A DNA stretch of 64,000 bases from an uncultured Paracoccaceae bacterium (GCA_937983405.1 CALJZN010000004.1:1-64000); one strand, 5' to 3'. Numbered from the stretch's first letter, positions 35,677 through 45,047 are shown. Translations and numbers: made by a program. Notes: a model not told the origin generated them from the sequence alone.

Positions 35677-37305
35677 TCACGCCGCCACAAGGAAGCAGGG
35701 CTGCCAGGGCCCGAGCCGCACCACCCCGTCGGGGCCGGGCGCGGCGCTGTTGATCTCGGCGCCCACCGGCGCCCAGGCCCCCTCGGGCGGGCGGACCTCG
35801 GCGCCGCCGTCGCCGAGGTTGATCGCGCAGAACAGCCGCTCGCCCGGCGTCTCGCGCAGGAAGGACAGCACATCGCCCTCGGCGCGCAGGCCCGTCAGGT
35901 TGCCCGCCAGCAGCGCCGGATGCGCCCGGCGGAAGGCCAGGACGCGGCGGTAGTGGTGCAGCATCGCCTCGGGGGCATGGTCCTGCACGTCCACCGCCAG
36001 GCGCATGTGCTCGGAGGGGATGGGCAGCCAGGTCAGCCCGGACGAGAAGCCCGCGTTCAGCGTGCCCGCCTGCCACACCATCGGCGTGCGGCAGCCGTCG
36101 CGGCCCTTGAACTCGGGCCAGAACTCGATGCCGTAGGGGTCGCGCAGATCCTCGAAGGCCAGCTCGGCCTCGGGCAGGCCCAGCTCCTCGCCCTGATAGA
36201 GGCAGATCGACCCGCGCAGTGCAGCCATCAGCGCCAGGTGCCCCCGCGCCGCCGCCGGCGACAGGCCCCAGCGGGTGACGTGGCGCGGGACGTCGTGGTT
36301 CGAGAAGGCCCAGCAGGCCCAGCCGTCGGGGGCGGCCGCCGCGAGCCTTGAGAGCACGCGCGCCACCCAGGGCGCGGTCAGCGGCGTCTTCGAGAGGAAC
36401 TCGAAGGCATAGCACATCTGCACCTTGTCGCCGCCCGAGGTATACTCGCCGAGAATCTCGAGGCCGCGCTGGGCATCGCCCACCTCGCCCAGCGCGGCGG
36501 CGCCGTAGCGGTCGAGCACGGCGCGCAGGCGGCGCAGGAAGGCGAGGGTCTCGGGGCGGTTCTTGTCGTAGACGTGGCGCTGGTGGTTGTAGGGGTTGAC
36601 CGCCGGCGCGGTGAGGTCGTTGCGCTCCTCCGGCGGCAGGGGGGGGTTGTCGCGCAGCGCGCGGTCGTGGACGTAGAAGTTGATCGTGTCCAGGCGGAAC
36701 CCGTCCACCCCCCGCTCGAGCCAGAAGCGCGCCACGTCGAGCAGCGCCTCCTGCACCTCGGGGCAGTGGAAGTTGAGGTCGGGCTGCGAGGTCAGGAAGT
36801 TGTGCAGGTAATACTGGCAGCGCCGCGTGTCCCACTGCCAGGCCGGCCCGCCGAAGATCGACAGCCAGTTGTTGGGCGGGGTGCCGTCGGGCCTGGGGTC
36901 GGCCCAGACATACCAGTCGGCGCGGGGGTTGTCGCGGCTCGCGCGGCTTTCGCGGAACCAGGGGTGCTGGTCCGAGGTATGCGACAGCACGAGGTCGATC
37001 ATCACCTTCAGCCCCAGCGCATGGGCCGTCTGCACCAGCGCGTCGAAATCGGCGAGCGAGCCGAACAGCGGATCGACATCGCAGTAGTCGGCCACGTCGT
37101 AGCCGAAATCCTTCATCGGCGAGATGAAGAAGGGCGAGACCCAGACCGCATCGACCCCGAGTGCCGCGACATAGGGCAGCCGCTGCACGATGCCCAGCAG
37201 GTCGCCCACCCCGTCGCCGTTGGTATCCTGGAAGCTGCGGGGATAGATCTGGTAGATCGCCGCGCCCCGCCACCACTCCCGCGCCATGCCTGCCGCCGTC
37301 ATCAT
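35677..37305 (-). CDS. aglA: Cytoplasmic alpha-glucosidase, GH13
   Basis: A 542-residue GH13 enzyme hydrolysing imported sucrose, maltose, trehalose or similar glucosides. AAIYQIYPRSFQDTNGDGVG, DLVLSHTSDQHPWF, VDGFRLDTINFY (nucleophile Asp), ALGEVGD (acid/base Glu) and AFSNHDVPRH are the successive conserved regions. There is no signal peptide, consistent with action after uptake. Two tandem ATGs (37305 and 37302) overlap the aglG stop as ATGATGA; AAGGGGGG directly precedes them, so the second ATG or the one at 37287 may also be used. Confidence 0.94.
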   Translation of the reverse strand: MMTAAGMAREWWRGAAIYQIYPRSFQDTNGDGVGDLLGIVQRLPYVAALGVDAVWVSPFFISPMKDFGYDVADYCDVDPLFGSLADFDALVQTAHALGLKVMIDLVLSHTSDQHPWFRESRASRDNPRADWYVWADPRPDGTPPNNWLSIFGGPAWQWDTRRCQYYLHNFLTSQPDLNFHCPEVQEALLDVARFWLERGVDGFRLDTINFYVHDRALRDNPPLPPEERNDLTAPAVNPYNHQRHVYDKNRPETLAFLRRLRAVLDRYGAAALGEVGDAQRGLEILGEYTSGGDKVQMCYAFEFLSKTPLTAPWVARVLSRLAAAAPDGWACWAFSNHDVPRHVTRWGLSPAAARGHLALMAALRGSICLYQGEELGLPEAELAFEDLRDPYGIEFWPEFKGRDGCRTPMVWQAGTLNAGFSSGLTWLPIPSEHMRLAVDVQDHAPEAMLHHYRRVLAFRRAHPALLAGNLTGLRAEGDVLSFLRETPGERLFCAINLGDGGAEVRPPEGAWAPVGAEINSAAPGPDGVVRLGPWQPCFLVAA

Positions 37306-38438
37306 CCCCCCTTGACCGAGCCGGCCAGCAGGCCGCGCACGAGAAACTTCTGCAGACCGAAGAACACCGCCAGCGGCACCGCGATCGAGACGAAGGCCGA
37401 GGCGGCGAGGATTTCCCACTCCCCGCCACGCGAGCCCAGAAGCTCGCGCAGCCGGCCGGTCATCACAAGCTGCGCCTCGCTGTTGCCGAGGAACACGGTC
37501 GCCACCAGCAGGTCGTTCCAGACCCAGAGGAACTGGAAGATCGCGAAGGAGGCCAGCGCGGGAAAGGACAGCGGCAGCACGATGCGCAGGAAGATCTGGA
37601 AGTCGGTCGCGCCATCGACCCGCGCGCTCTCGATCACCTCGCGCGGCAGACCGGCGATGTAGGTGCGCAGAAGGTAGATCGCCAGCGGCAGCCCGAACCC
37701 GGTATGCGCCAGCCAGATGCCGAGGTAGGACTTGCCGATGCCGAGGGCGTTGTGCAGCTGCAAGAGCGGGATCAGCGCCAGCTGCAGCGGCACCACCAGA
37801 AGCCCGACGACCGCCGCGACGATCAGCGCGCGGCCCGGAAACTCCATCCAGGCCAGCGCATAGGCCGCGAAGGCCGCGACCAGGATGGGGATGACCGTGG
37901 CCGGGACCGTCACGGTCAGCGTGTTGACGAAACTGCGCCCGAGGCCCGCCGAGGTCAGCACGGTGCCGTAGTTCTCGACCGTGAAGCGCGGCGGCGAGAG
38001 GGTGGCGGCGAAAAGGCGCTGCCCGCTGCCGCCCGCGGGCTGCGCATCGTGCTCGATCCGGTAGCGCCCGTCGGCGTGCACCGTCACCCGCTGCCCCGCG
38101 GGCAGGGTGGCCGTGGCCCCGGGCGCGAACTCGGTCGGGCGGTTGACGTTGATGCCGAAGGCGCGGATCTCGCCCGGCCGCCCCGCAAGCAGATTGCCCT
38201 CGATCACCCAGAGGCCGCCCTCCTCCACCGCCTCGGACGGCGGGGCGGCGCGGAACTGCGCGTTCCTCTCGGACCAGGCCAGCGCCGTCCACCAGCCCGA
38301 GACCGCGATCTGGTCGCGGTCGCGGAACGACGAGATCAGAAGGCCCGCGGTCGGGATCGTCCACAGCAGGACCAGAAGGACGACGGCGATGTTGACCGCC
38401 CAGGTCAGCCGCGCGCGGGTGCCGGCGATCCCCTCCAT
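37302..38438 (-). CDS. aglG: Alpha-glucoside ABC permease, MalG type
   Basis: A 378-residue inner-membrane permease with six main transmembrane segments. LPREVIESARVDGATDFQIFLRIVLP-type EAA loop (here AGLPREVIESARVDGATDFQ) contacts the ATPase. An extra periplasmic domain of about 120 residues sits between TM1 and TM2, as usual in AglG. ATG at 38438 overlaps the aglF stop (TGATG). It pairs with AglF. Confidence 0.94.
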   Translation of the reverse strand: MEGIAGTRARLTWAVNIAVVLLVLLWTIPTAGLLISSFRDRDQIAVSGWWTALAWSERNAQFRAAPPSEAVEEGGLWVIEGNLLAGRPGEIRAFGINVNRPTEFAPGATATLPAGQRVTVHADGRYRIEHDAQPAGGSGQRLFAATLSPPRFTVENYGTVLTSAGLGRSFVNTLTVTVPATVIPILVAAFAAYALAWMEFPGRALIVAAVVGLLVVPLQLALIPLLQLHNALGIGKSYLGIWLAHTGFGLPLAIYLLRTYIAGLPREVIESARVDGATDFQIFLRIVLPLSFPALASFAIFQFLWVWNDLLVATVFLGNSEAQLVMTGRLRELLGSRGGEWEILAASAFVSIAVPLAVFFGLQKFLVRGLLAGSVKGG

Positions 38439-39445
38439 CAGCGCATCTCGGCCCGGGCCCTGCGGATGTTCCACAGCATGATCGGCGTCACCAGCGCCAT
38501 GATCACCAGCGCCACGGCCGAGGCGCGACCCGAGTCGTTGCCGCGGAACATCCAGTCGAACATGAGGTTGGCCAGCACCTGCGTGCCCCACTGTCCGTTG
38601 GTCATCGCCAGCACGATGTCGAAGACCTTGAGCACGAGGATCGTGATCGTCGTCCAGACCACCGCGATCGTGCCCCAGATCTGCGGCACCTTGATCTTCC
38701 AGAACAGCTGCCAGGGGGTCGCGCCGTCCAGAATGGCGGCCTCGATGGTCTCTTCCGGGATGCCGCGCAGCGCGGCCGACAGGATCACCATGGCAAATCC
38801 GGTCTGGATCCAGATGAGGATCGCCATGAGACAGACGTTGTTCCAGACCTCGAGCGTGATCCAGGCGCGCGGCGTGCCGCCCGCACCGACCACGACCGCG
38901 TTCAGCAGCCCGATCTGCGCCTGATCGGCCGGGCGGTAGTCGTAGATGAACCTCCAGATCACCGCCGCGCCGATGAACGAGATCGCCATCGGCATGAAGA
39001 TCAGCGACTTGGCGATGTTGCCCCAGCGCAGCCGGTCGGTCAGCGCCGCCGCGGCCAGCCCCAGCAGCGTCGAGGCCGCGGGCACCACCAGAAGCCACAA
39101 GAGGTTGTTGCGCATCGATTCGCGGAACTTGCCGTCGCCCGCCAGCCAGACCCAGTTGGCCCCGCCCACCCAGCGCCGCCCCGCGGCATCGTGCAGCGAC
39201 AGCCAGACCGAGTTGACCACCGGATAGACGAGATAGACGCCGAGCCCGAGCAGCGCCGGCGCCAGGAACAGCCAGGGCCGGATCGCGCCGGCGGTGCGGA
39301 TATTGGCGCCGGCCCGGGCGCCGCGTGCCGGAAAGGCCGCATCGAGCGCCCGGTTCGACGCCCAGAAATAGGCGACGCAGGCAAAGACCCCGACGATCAT
39401 CGCGCCCAGGGCTTCGACAAGCTGGCCGACGATCCCGTCCGCCAT
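38438..39445 (-). CDS. aglF: Alpha-glucoside ABC permease, MalF type
   Basis: A 335-residue membrane protein with about eight hydrophobic segments. The EAA loop reads LRGIPEETIEAAILDGATPW. IWIQTGFAMVILSAAL and VLKVFDIVLAMTNGQWGT match sugar permeases of the AglF/UgpA type. It follows aglE by 104 bp, a gap that contains a strong hairpin, and is coupled to aglG. Confidence 0.94.
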   Translation of the reverse strand: MADGIVGQLVEALGAMIVGVFACVAYFWASNRALDAAFPARGARAGANIRTAGAIRPWLFLAPALLGLGVYLVYPVVNSVWLSLHDAAGRRWVGGANWVWLAGDGKFRESMRNNLLWLLVVPAASTLLGLAAAALTDRLRWGNIAKSLIFMPMAISFIGAAVIWRFIYDYRPADQAQIGLLNAVVVGAGGTPRAWITLEVWNNVCLMAILIWIQTGFAMVILSAALRGIPEETIEAAILDGATPWQLFWKIKVPQIWGTIAVVWTTITILVLKVFDIVLAMTNGQWGTQVLANLMFDWMFRGNDSGRASAVALVIMALVTPIMLWNIRRARAEMR

Positions 39446-39489
39446 GGCGCCCCCTCTCCCCCGATCCTTTGGCCGCGTCCGGCCCGCCG

Positions 39490-39509
39490 CCCGGGCGCAA
39501 CCGCCCGGG
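39490..39509 (-). promoter_or_regulatory. Intercistronic hairpin between aglE and aglF
   Basis: CCCGGGCG (39490-39497) and CGCCCGGG (39502-39509) form a perfect 8-bp stem with a 4-nt loop. In binding-protein operons such hairpins protect the upstream message and lower permease expression; that role is inferred here. Confidence 0.5.
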
Positions 39510-39549
39510 GGATGCGCCGCCGGGCAGCCCCACGCCCCCCGAGTGCCCG

Positions 39550-40902
39550 TTACTTGATCGAGTCCCAGGTGGCCTGGATCGCCGCGGCCACCTCGGCCGC
39601 GGGCTTGCCGCCGACATAGTCCACCATGCCGGTCCAGAACGCGCCCGCCCCGATGGCGCCCGGCATCAGGTCGGACCCGTCGAAGCGGAAGGTGTCGGCA
39701 TTGAGCAGGATGTCGCCCATCTTGCGCAGCGTGGCGTCGCCGTAGACCTCGGGGTTGACGCCGGTGTGCGGGGTGAGGAACCCCTTCTGCGCCATCCACA
39801 GCTCATGCGCGATCGGCGTCTTGAGGAAGTCGATGAAGGCGCGGGCCAGCGGGCTGTCGCGGGTGATGGCAAACAGCGTGCCCGCCCCCAGCACGGGCTT
39901 GCCCAGCCCGAGGCCCGCATAGGCGGGAAAATAGAAGAAGTCGGCATCCTCGCCCACCACCGTGCCCTCGGGAAAGAACGAGGGAATGAACGACGCCTGG
40001 CGGTGCATGTAGCACTGCGGCGGCGAGGTGAACAGCCCCTTGGGGCTGTCGCGGAAGTCGGTGGCAGCGACGGCGGCGGCCCCGCCCGCGACGAAGGCGT
40101 CGTTGCGCGCGAACCAGCCGAACTCCTCGATCGCGGCCACCACCGCGGGGTCGTCGAAGCGGATGCCATTGGCCACCCAGGCGTCGTAGACCTCGGGCGG
40201 CTGGGTGCGCAGCATCAGGTCCTCGACCCAGTCGGTCGCGGGCCAGCCGGTCGCCCCGCCCGAGCCGAGGCCGATGCACCACGGCACCCCGCCGTCGGCC
40301 ACGATCCGCTCGGTCAGGGCCTTGAGCTCCTCCATCGTGGCGGGCACCGCATAGCCCGCATCGGCGAAGTTCTCGGGGACATACCAGACCAGCGACTTCA
40401 GATCGACCTTGTAGAAGAAGCCGAACAGCTCCGGCGTGCCGTCCTTGTTGCGGTAGGTGCCGAGATCGACCCAGGACTGCCCGGCGGCATAGTTTGCGCG
40501 CACCCAGTCGGCCGTCGCCTCGCCCAGGGGGACAAGCAGGCCGCGGCCGGCAAGGTCGGCCGCAAGGCCCGGCTGCGGGAACACCGCGATGTCGGGCGGC
40601 GAGCCGGCCTGCGTGTCGATGACGATCTGCTGCTCGAAGCTGTCCGAGCCGGAGTAGCGCACATTGGCGCCGGTCGCCGCGTTGAAATAGGCGATGACCG
40701 ACTGCACGAGCGCCTGGTCGGGGCCGAGCCAGGGGCCGAACACCGTGATCGTCTGCCCCGCAAGCGACGGCGACTTCAGGGCCTCGTAGCTTGCCCAGTT
40801 GAAGCGCGCATCCTCGCCGGGCGGAAAGACCAGGGTCTGCGCCGCCGCCGCACCCGCGCCCAATGCCAGAGCCGCGGCGCCGCCCAGAAGCCTCCGTCTC
40901 AT
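39550..40902 (-). CDS. aglE: Alpha-glucoside-binding periplasmic protein
   Basis: A 450-residue extracellular solute-binding protein. ATG at 40902 is preceded by GGAGG and starts a signal peptide (MRRRLLGGAAALALGAGAAAA). KSPSLAGQTITVFGPWLGPD, GTPELFGFFYKVDLKSLVWY and GLFTSPPQCYMHRQASF are typical of the AglE subfamily. It is first in the operon, consistent with high expression relative to the permeases. It delivers alpha-glucosides to AglFG. Confidence 0.94.
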   Translation of the reverse strand: MRRRLLGGAAALALGAGAAAAQTLVFPPGEDARFNWASYEALKSPSLAGQTITVFGPWLGPDQALVQSVIAYFNAATGANVRYSGSDSFEQQIVIDTQAGSPPDIAVFPQPGLAADLAGRGLLVPLGEATADWVRANYAAGQSWVDLGTYRNKDGTPELFGFFYKVDLKSLVWYVPENFADAGYAVPATMEELKALTERIVADGGVPWCIGLGSGGATGWPATDWVEDLMLRTQPPEVYDAWVANGIRFDDPAVVAAIEEFGWFARNDAFVAGGAAAVAATDFRDSPKGLFTSPPQCYMHRQASFIPSFFPEGTVVGEDADFFYFPAYAGLGLGKPVLGAGTLFAITRDSPLARAFIDFLKTPIAHELWMAQKGFLTPHTGVNPEVYGDATLRKMGDILLNADTFRFDGSDLMPGAIGAGAFWTGMVDYVGGKPAAEVAAAIQATWDSIK

Positions 40903-40976
40903 CCTCCACCCTCCCCTGCGCGCCGGCATCGCGCGGCGCCGTTTCCCCGGGTATCCGCGCCGATCTGGAGTCGGCC

Positions 40977-41026
40977 CAAAACGTTTTGAATGCGGCGACA
41001 GTCGCGGAAAGGATCGCGCAAGTCAA
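40977..41026 (-). promoter_or_regulatory. Promoter and LacI-type operator of aglEFGAK
   Basis: Reading leftward, TTGACT (41026-41021), 17 bp and GACTGT (41003-40998) form a weak promoter. The perfect palindrome CAAAACGTTTTG (40977-40988) lies at the predicted transcription start, where a bound repressor would block initiation. The -10 is poor; the operator is convincing. Confidence 0.62.
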
Positions 41027-41117
41027 TCGGCCAGGGACGCCTTCCGTCGCGCGGACACACGGCTTTTCCGCCCTGCGGCGCCGCGCCTCGGCAAGCCGCC
41101 GCGCGCCGGGAACCGCT

Positions 41118-41170
41118 TTGACCGGCGCGCGCAGGCCCTCTAGGCTTGGCCGCACGTCAAATCGGTTTGA
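41118..41170 (+). promoter_or_regulatory. Promoter and operator of aglR
   Basis: TTGACC (41118-41123), 17 bp, TAGGCT (41141-41146). TCAAATCGGTTTGA (41157-41170), a partly symmetric version of the palindrome at 40977, overlaps the expected start site 13 bp before the aglR ATG. Autoregulation by AglR is inferred. Confidence 0.58.
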
Positions 41171-41182
41171 GCTCGGCGGCCG

Positions 41183-42226
41183 ATGAACCTCAGGCAGCTG
41201 GCGGCCCATCCGGGGCTTTCGCCGACCACGGTCAGCCGGGCGCTGAACGGCTATCCCGAGGTCGGCGCGGCGACGCGCGCGCGGGTGGCCGAGGCCGCGC
41301 ACCGCCACCACTACCGCCCCAACACCCGCGCGAAGGGCCTGGCCACGGGGCGTGCCATGGCCATCGGCCATGTCATCCCGACCCGGTCGCGGCACGAGAT
41401 CGTCAACCCCATCTTCGCCGACTTCATCTCGGGCGCGGGGGAACGCTATGCCGCGGCCGGCTATGACCTGCTTCTGTCGGTGGTCCCGGATGCCGACGAG
41501 GCGCGGGCCTACCGCGACCTCAAGGCGCGCGGCACGGTGGACGGCCTGATCGTGCACGCCCCGCGCGCCGAGGATGCGCGCATCGCCCTGCTGCACGAGA
41601 TCGGGCTGCCCTTCGTCGTGCACGGCCGCTCGACCGGCGCCGCCCTGCCCTATTCGCGGGTGGACGTGAACAACCTGCGCGCCTTCCGCCGGGCGACCGA
41701 GTTCCTGATCGACCTCGGCCATCGCCGCATCGCGCTCGTCAACGGGCTCGAGGCCATGGACTTCGCGCTGCGCCGCCGGCAGGGCTATCTTCAGGCGCTG
41801 GAGACCCGCGGGATCGCGGCCGACCCCGCGCTGATGACCTCGGGCGAGATGACCGAGACCAACGGCTACCGCGCCGGGCGCGCGATGCTGGCCGCCCCCG
41901 ATCCGCCGACGGCCGCGGTGGTGTCGTCGATCATCATGGCCATCGGCCTGCGCCGCGCGGCCGAGGAGCGGGGGCTGAAGCTGGGCCGCGATGTCTCGGT
42001 GGTGACGCACGACGACGACCTGTCCTATCTCCGCAACGGCGAGGACGACGTGCCGATGTTCACCGCCACCCGGTCCTCGGTGCGCGAGGCCGGGCGCATC
42101 GCCGCCGAGATGCTGCTCGAGCGCATCCGCAGCCCCGGACAGGCGCCAGCGACGCGGCTGCTAAGGGCCGGGCTGGTCCTGGGGCAGTCCACCGGCCCCG
42201 CCCCGCGCGGCGCCCGCAGCGGCTGA
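41183..42226 (+). CDS. aglR: LacI-family repressor of the agl genes
   Basis: A 347-residue regulator. The helix-turn-helix is at the extreme N-terminus (MNLRQLAAHPGLSPTTVSRA, then NGYPEVGAATRARV), followed by the hinge and a periplasmic-binding-protein-like effector domain (IGHVIPTRSRHEIVNPIFAD, VVSSIIMAIGLRRAAEE). It is divergent from aglE, the standard agl arrangement, and both starts carry CAAA/TTTG palindromes. Effector is probably an alpha-glucoside. Confidence 0.93.
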   Translation: MNLRQLAAHPGLSPTTVSRALNGYPEVGAATRARVAEAAHRHHYRPNTRAKGLATGRAMAIGHVIPTRSRHEIVNPIFADFISGAGERYAAAGYDLLLSVVPDADEARAYRDLKARGTVDGLIVHAPRAEDARIALLHEIGLPFVVHGRSTGAALPYSRVDVNNLRAFRRATEFLIDLGHRRIALVNGLEAMDFALRRRQGYLQALETRGIAADPALMTSGEMTETNGYRAGRAMLAAPDPPTAAVVSSIIMAIGLRRAAEERGLKLGRDVSVVTHDDDLSYLRNGEDDVPMFTATRSSVREAGRIAAEMLLERIRSPGQAPATRLLRAGLVLGQSTGPAPRGARSG

Positions 42227-42477
42227 GCCTGTGCGAAAGGGCCCGCCGGACGCCCCCCGCGGGGCGCGGCGGGCGCCGGGGACGGGCAGAGCTTTCCCGG
42301 CCGCGTCACCCCCGGGGGCGAGGGGCGGCCACCGTCCGGCGCAAGGTGGCGCCTCGGCCCGCTGCGTGTCGCCGTCGCAACCTTGCGGCGCACCCCGAAA
42401 GCGGTCTATCACGCGCCGGGGCCTGCGCGCCGGCGCAGGGCCGAGCCGCTGCCCGATGCGCCCTGCCGGAGCCGCCG

Positions 42478-43452
42478 ATGCCCGCTGCCGAACCCCTGGC
42501 CTGCACCGCGATCCTGGCCGATGTCGGCGGCACCAACACCCGCGTCGCGCTGGGCTGCGGCGGGCGGCTGGACCGCGGCAGCATCCGCCGCTACCGCAAC
42601 GCCGGCTTCGCCGCGCTGGGCGAAGTGCTGGCGGCCTATCTTGCCGAGACGGGCGCGCGGGTCGACGGCGCCTGCGTCGCCGTCGCGGGCCCGGTGCGCG
42701 AGGGGGTGGCGCATCTGACCAACATCGACTGGCAGGTGGACGGCCCGGCGCTGGCCGCCGCCACCGGCGCGGCACGGGTCGCGGTGCTGAACGACCTGGA
42801 GGCGCTGGGCCATGCGCTGGGGCGCATCGCGCCGGACCTGCTGCGCCCCGTCCGCGCCGCGGCCAGCCCCGCGCCGGCCGGGGCGGCGCAGCTGGTCGTC
42901 GGCGTCGGCACCGGGTTCAACGCCGCCCCCGTCCACCGCGGGCCGGACGGCGTGCGGCTGGTCGCCCCCTCGGAATGCGGCCACGTCGGCCTTCCGGTCG
43001 GCTCGGCCGCCGACCTGCGGCTGGCCGAGGCGCTGGCCGCGGCGCATGGCTTCGCCGCCGTCGAGGAGGTGCTGTCGGGCCGCGGCCTGGCCCATGTCCA
43101 CGCCTGGTGCGCCGCCGAGGCCGGCCTGCCTGCCCCGGGGCTCGACGCGCCCGGGGTCATGGCCGCCCTTGGCCGGGGCGAGGCGCTGGCGCTGGCCGCG
43201 GGGCGCGTCTTCGTGCGCGTGCTGGGCACCGTCGCGGGCGACCTCGCGCTGATCCATCTCCCCTTCGGCGGCATCTGGCTGGCCGGCGGCGTCGCCCGCG
43301 CCATGGCCCCGCACCTCGATGCGCTGGGCTTCGAGGCCGCCTTCCGCGCCAAGGGCCGCTTCGGCGCCTTCATGAACGATTTCCCCGTCGCCGTGATCGA
43401 GGACGACTTCGCCGCCCTCGAGGGCTGCGCGGCCTTCCTCGGCGGCCGCTAG
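42478..43452 (+). CDS. glk: Glucokinase
   Basis: A 324-residue protein of the bacterial Glk family (PF02685), phosphorylating glucose released by AglA. ILADVGGTNTRVAL is the phosphate-binding loop; VLNDLEALGHAL, VGVGTGFNAA and SECGHVGLP form the sugar site, and IWLAGGVARAMAPHL lies at the C-terminus. ATG at 42478 was chosen over one 44 codons upstream, which adds an Arg/Ala-rich stretch. The 251 bp between aglR and glk contain no gene. Confidence 0.94.
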   Translation: MPAAEPLACTAILADVGGTNTRVALGCGGRLDRGSIRRYRNAGFAALGEVLAAYLAETGARVDGACVAVAGPVREGVAHLTNIDWQVDGPALAAATGAARVAVLNDLEALGHALGRIAPDLLRPVRAAASPAPAGAAQLVVGVGTGFNAAPVHRGPDGVRLVAPSECGHVGLPVGSAADLRLAEALAAAHGFAAVEEVLSGRGLAHVHAWCAAEAGLPAPGLDAPGVMAALGRGEALALAAGRVFVRVLGTVAGDLALIHLPFGGIWLAGGVARAMAPHLDALGFEAAFRAKGRFGAFMNDFPVAVIEDDFAALEGCAAFLGGR

Positions 43453-43521
43453 GCGCGGCGGCCGCGCAACAGCCGTCGTTGCCCATTCGCACGCCGCATT
43501 GCAGCGTTGCGAAAGCTTCAC

Positions 43522-43550
43522 TTGATCCCGCGCTCCGCAACCCCTATCTG
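43522..43550 (+). promoter_or_regulatory. Promoter of speD-speE
   Basis: TTGATC (43522-43527), 17 bp, TATCTG (43545-43550). Predicted leader about 85 nt; AAAGGGGGG precedes the speD ATG. The glk-speD gap otherwise shows no feature. Confidence 0.55.
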
Positions 43551-43641
43551 CGCGCCACCGAGGGACCGATCCCATCCCCGCGCAGGCGAGGGGGCGCTAA
43601 GGAACCTCTGGATTCATCTGCTGGTATGAAAGGGGGGCGCC

Positions 43642-44163
43642 ATGGGTGACGCTGGCCTCTTCCAACTGGGGATCGGTCTGGAGACTGGCGCCCAAGCGGA
43701 AGATCACCGCAACCGCAAGGTTGCAACGGTTTCCGGCCCGGCTGCGGGCCCAGTGCTGGGCGGGGGCGATCGTGCCGATCACTTCGTCCGCCGCGACGGG
43801 CGTGTGTTCGCCGGCACCCATCTCATCATCGAGGTGGTGAACGGGTCGGGCCTCGACGACGCGGCGCGCATCGAGCAGGCTTTCCGCGACTGCGTGGACC
43901 GCTGCGGCGCGACGCTCTTGCACATCCACACGCACAAGTTCTCGCCCCAGGGGGTGAGCGGGGTCGCCGTGCTCGCCGAAAGCCACATCTCGGTGCATAC
44001 CTGGCCCGAGGTCGGCTATGGCGCCTTCGACGTCTTCATGTGCGGCGACGCGAACCCCTGGGCCGCGGTGGACGTGCTCAAGCAGGCGTTCGGAACGCAG
44101 GATGTCCGGGTGACCGAGCTTCTGCGCGGCGAGGGCCTGGTGCCCGCGGCCTGCGCGGCATGA
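43642..44163 (+). CDS. speD: S-adenosylmethionine decarboxylase proenzyme
   Basis: A 173-residue pyruvoyl enzyme giving decarboxylated AdoMet for spermidine synthesis. LAESHISVHTWPEVGYGAFD contains the autocleavage site at Glu113-Ser114; Ser114 becomes the pyruvoyl group. CGATLLHIHTHKFSPQGVSG and VFMCG carry the other active-site residues. The N-terminus is about 45 residues longer than in short prokaryotic SpeD. The stop overlaps the speE start as ATGA. Confidence 0.95.
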   Translation: MGDAGLFQLGIGLETGAQAEDHRNRKVATVSGPAAGPVLGGGDRADHFVRRDGRVFAGTHLIIEVVNGSGLDDAARIEQAFRDCVDRCGATLLHIHTHKFSPQGVSGVAVLAESHISVHTWPEVGYGAFDVFMCGDANPWAAVDVLKQAFGTQDVRVTELLRGEGLVPAACAA

Positions 44164-45032
44164 TTGGCGAAGACGGCGACCAGCCCGCCCAGGGCTGGAT
44201 GCGCGAGCGGCTGCATCCCGCCTGGGCGCAGGCGCTGCGGGTGGACCGGGTGCTCTACGACAGCGCCACCGACCATCAGCGCCTGCGCCTGTTCGAGAAC
44301 GAAACCTTCGGGCGTGTCCTGACGCTCGACGACGTTGTGCAGGTGACCACGGGCGACGAGTTCATCTATCACGAGATGATGGCCCATGTGCCGATCCTTG
44401 CCCATGGCGCGGCGCGGCGCGTGCTGATCGTCGGCGGCGGCGACGGCGGGCTGGCGCGCGAGGTGCTGCGCCATCCCGGGGTCGAGCACGTCACGATGGT
44501 CGAGATCGACGCCGGCGTGGTCGCCTTCTGCAAGGCGTTTCTGCCCACGGTCTCGGCCGGCGCCTTCGACGACCCCCGCCTGGCCCTTGTCATCGACGAC
44601 GGCGCGGCCTTCGTCGCGCGCGCGGGCGACAGCTTCGACGTGATCCTCGTCGATTCGACCGACCCCGTCGGCCCGGGCGAGGTGCTGTTCACCGAGACCT
44701 TCTACGGCCGGGCGAAGCGCCGGCTGGCCCCGGGCGGCATCCTTGTCACCCAGAACGGCGTGCCGTTCCTGCAGGGGGCCGAGCTTGCGACCACGATGCG
44801 TGCCTTCCGCGCCCTTTTTGCCGACGCGACCTGCTATCTTGCCACCGTGCCCACCTACGCCGGCGGCCCGATGGCCTTGGGCTGGGGCAGCGACGGGACG
44901 GCGCGGGCCACCCCCGTGCCCGAGCTTGCCCGGCGGATGGCTGCCGCAGGCCTTGCCCTGCGCTACTATACCCCCGAGGTGCATGCCGCGGCCTTCGCCC
45001 TGCCGGGCTATGTCCGCGCTCTCATGCCCTGA
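44160..45032 (+). CDS. speE: Polyamine aminopropyltransferase (spermidine synthase)
   Basis: A 290-residue protein transferring aminopropyl from decarboxylated AdoMet to putrescine. YDSATDHQRLRLFENETFGR, LTLDDVVQVTTGDEFIYHEM, VLIVGGGDGGLAREVLRH and VILVDSTDPVGPGEVLFTE are the SAM and putrescine-site motifs. It is translationally coupled to speD, whose product supplies its substrate. It ends 15 bp from the convergent MFS gene. Confidence 0.96.
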   Translation: MIGEDGDQPAQGWMRERLHPAWAQALRVDRVLYDSATDHQRLRLFENETFGRVLTLDDVVQVTTGDEFIYHEMMAHVPILAHGAARRVLIVGGGDGGLAREVLRHPGVEHVTMVEIDAGVVAFCKAFLPTVSAGAFDDPRLALVIDDGAAFVARAGDSFDVILVDSTDPVGPGEVLFTETFYGRAKRRLAPGGILVTQNGVPFLQGAELATTMRAFRALFADATCYLATVPTYAGGPMALGWGSDGTARATPVPELARRMAAAGLALRYYTPEVHAAAFALPGYVRALMP

Positions 45033-45047
45033 CGCCGGGCCGCGCCG

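Noticed and set aside
43453..43641. Possible polyamine-sensing leader before speD
   Set aside because: I found a promoter and a good ribosome-binding site but no extended pairing or conserved element.
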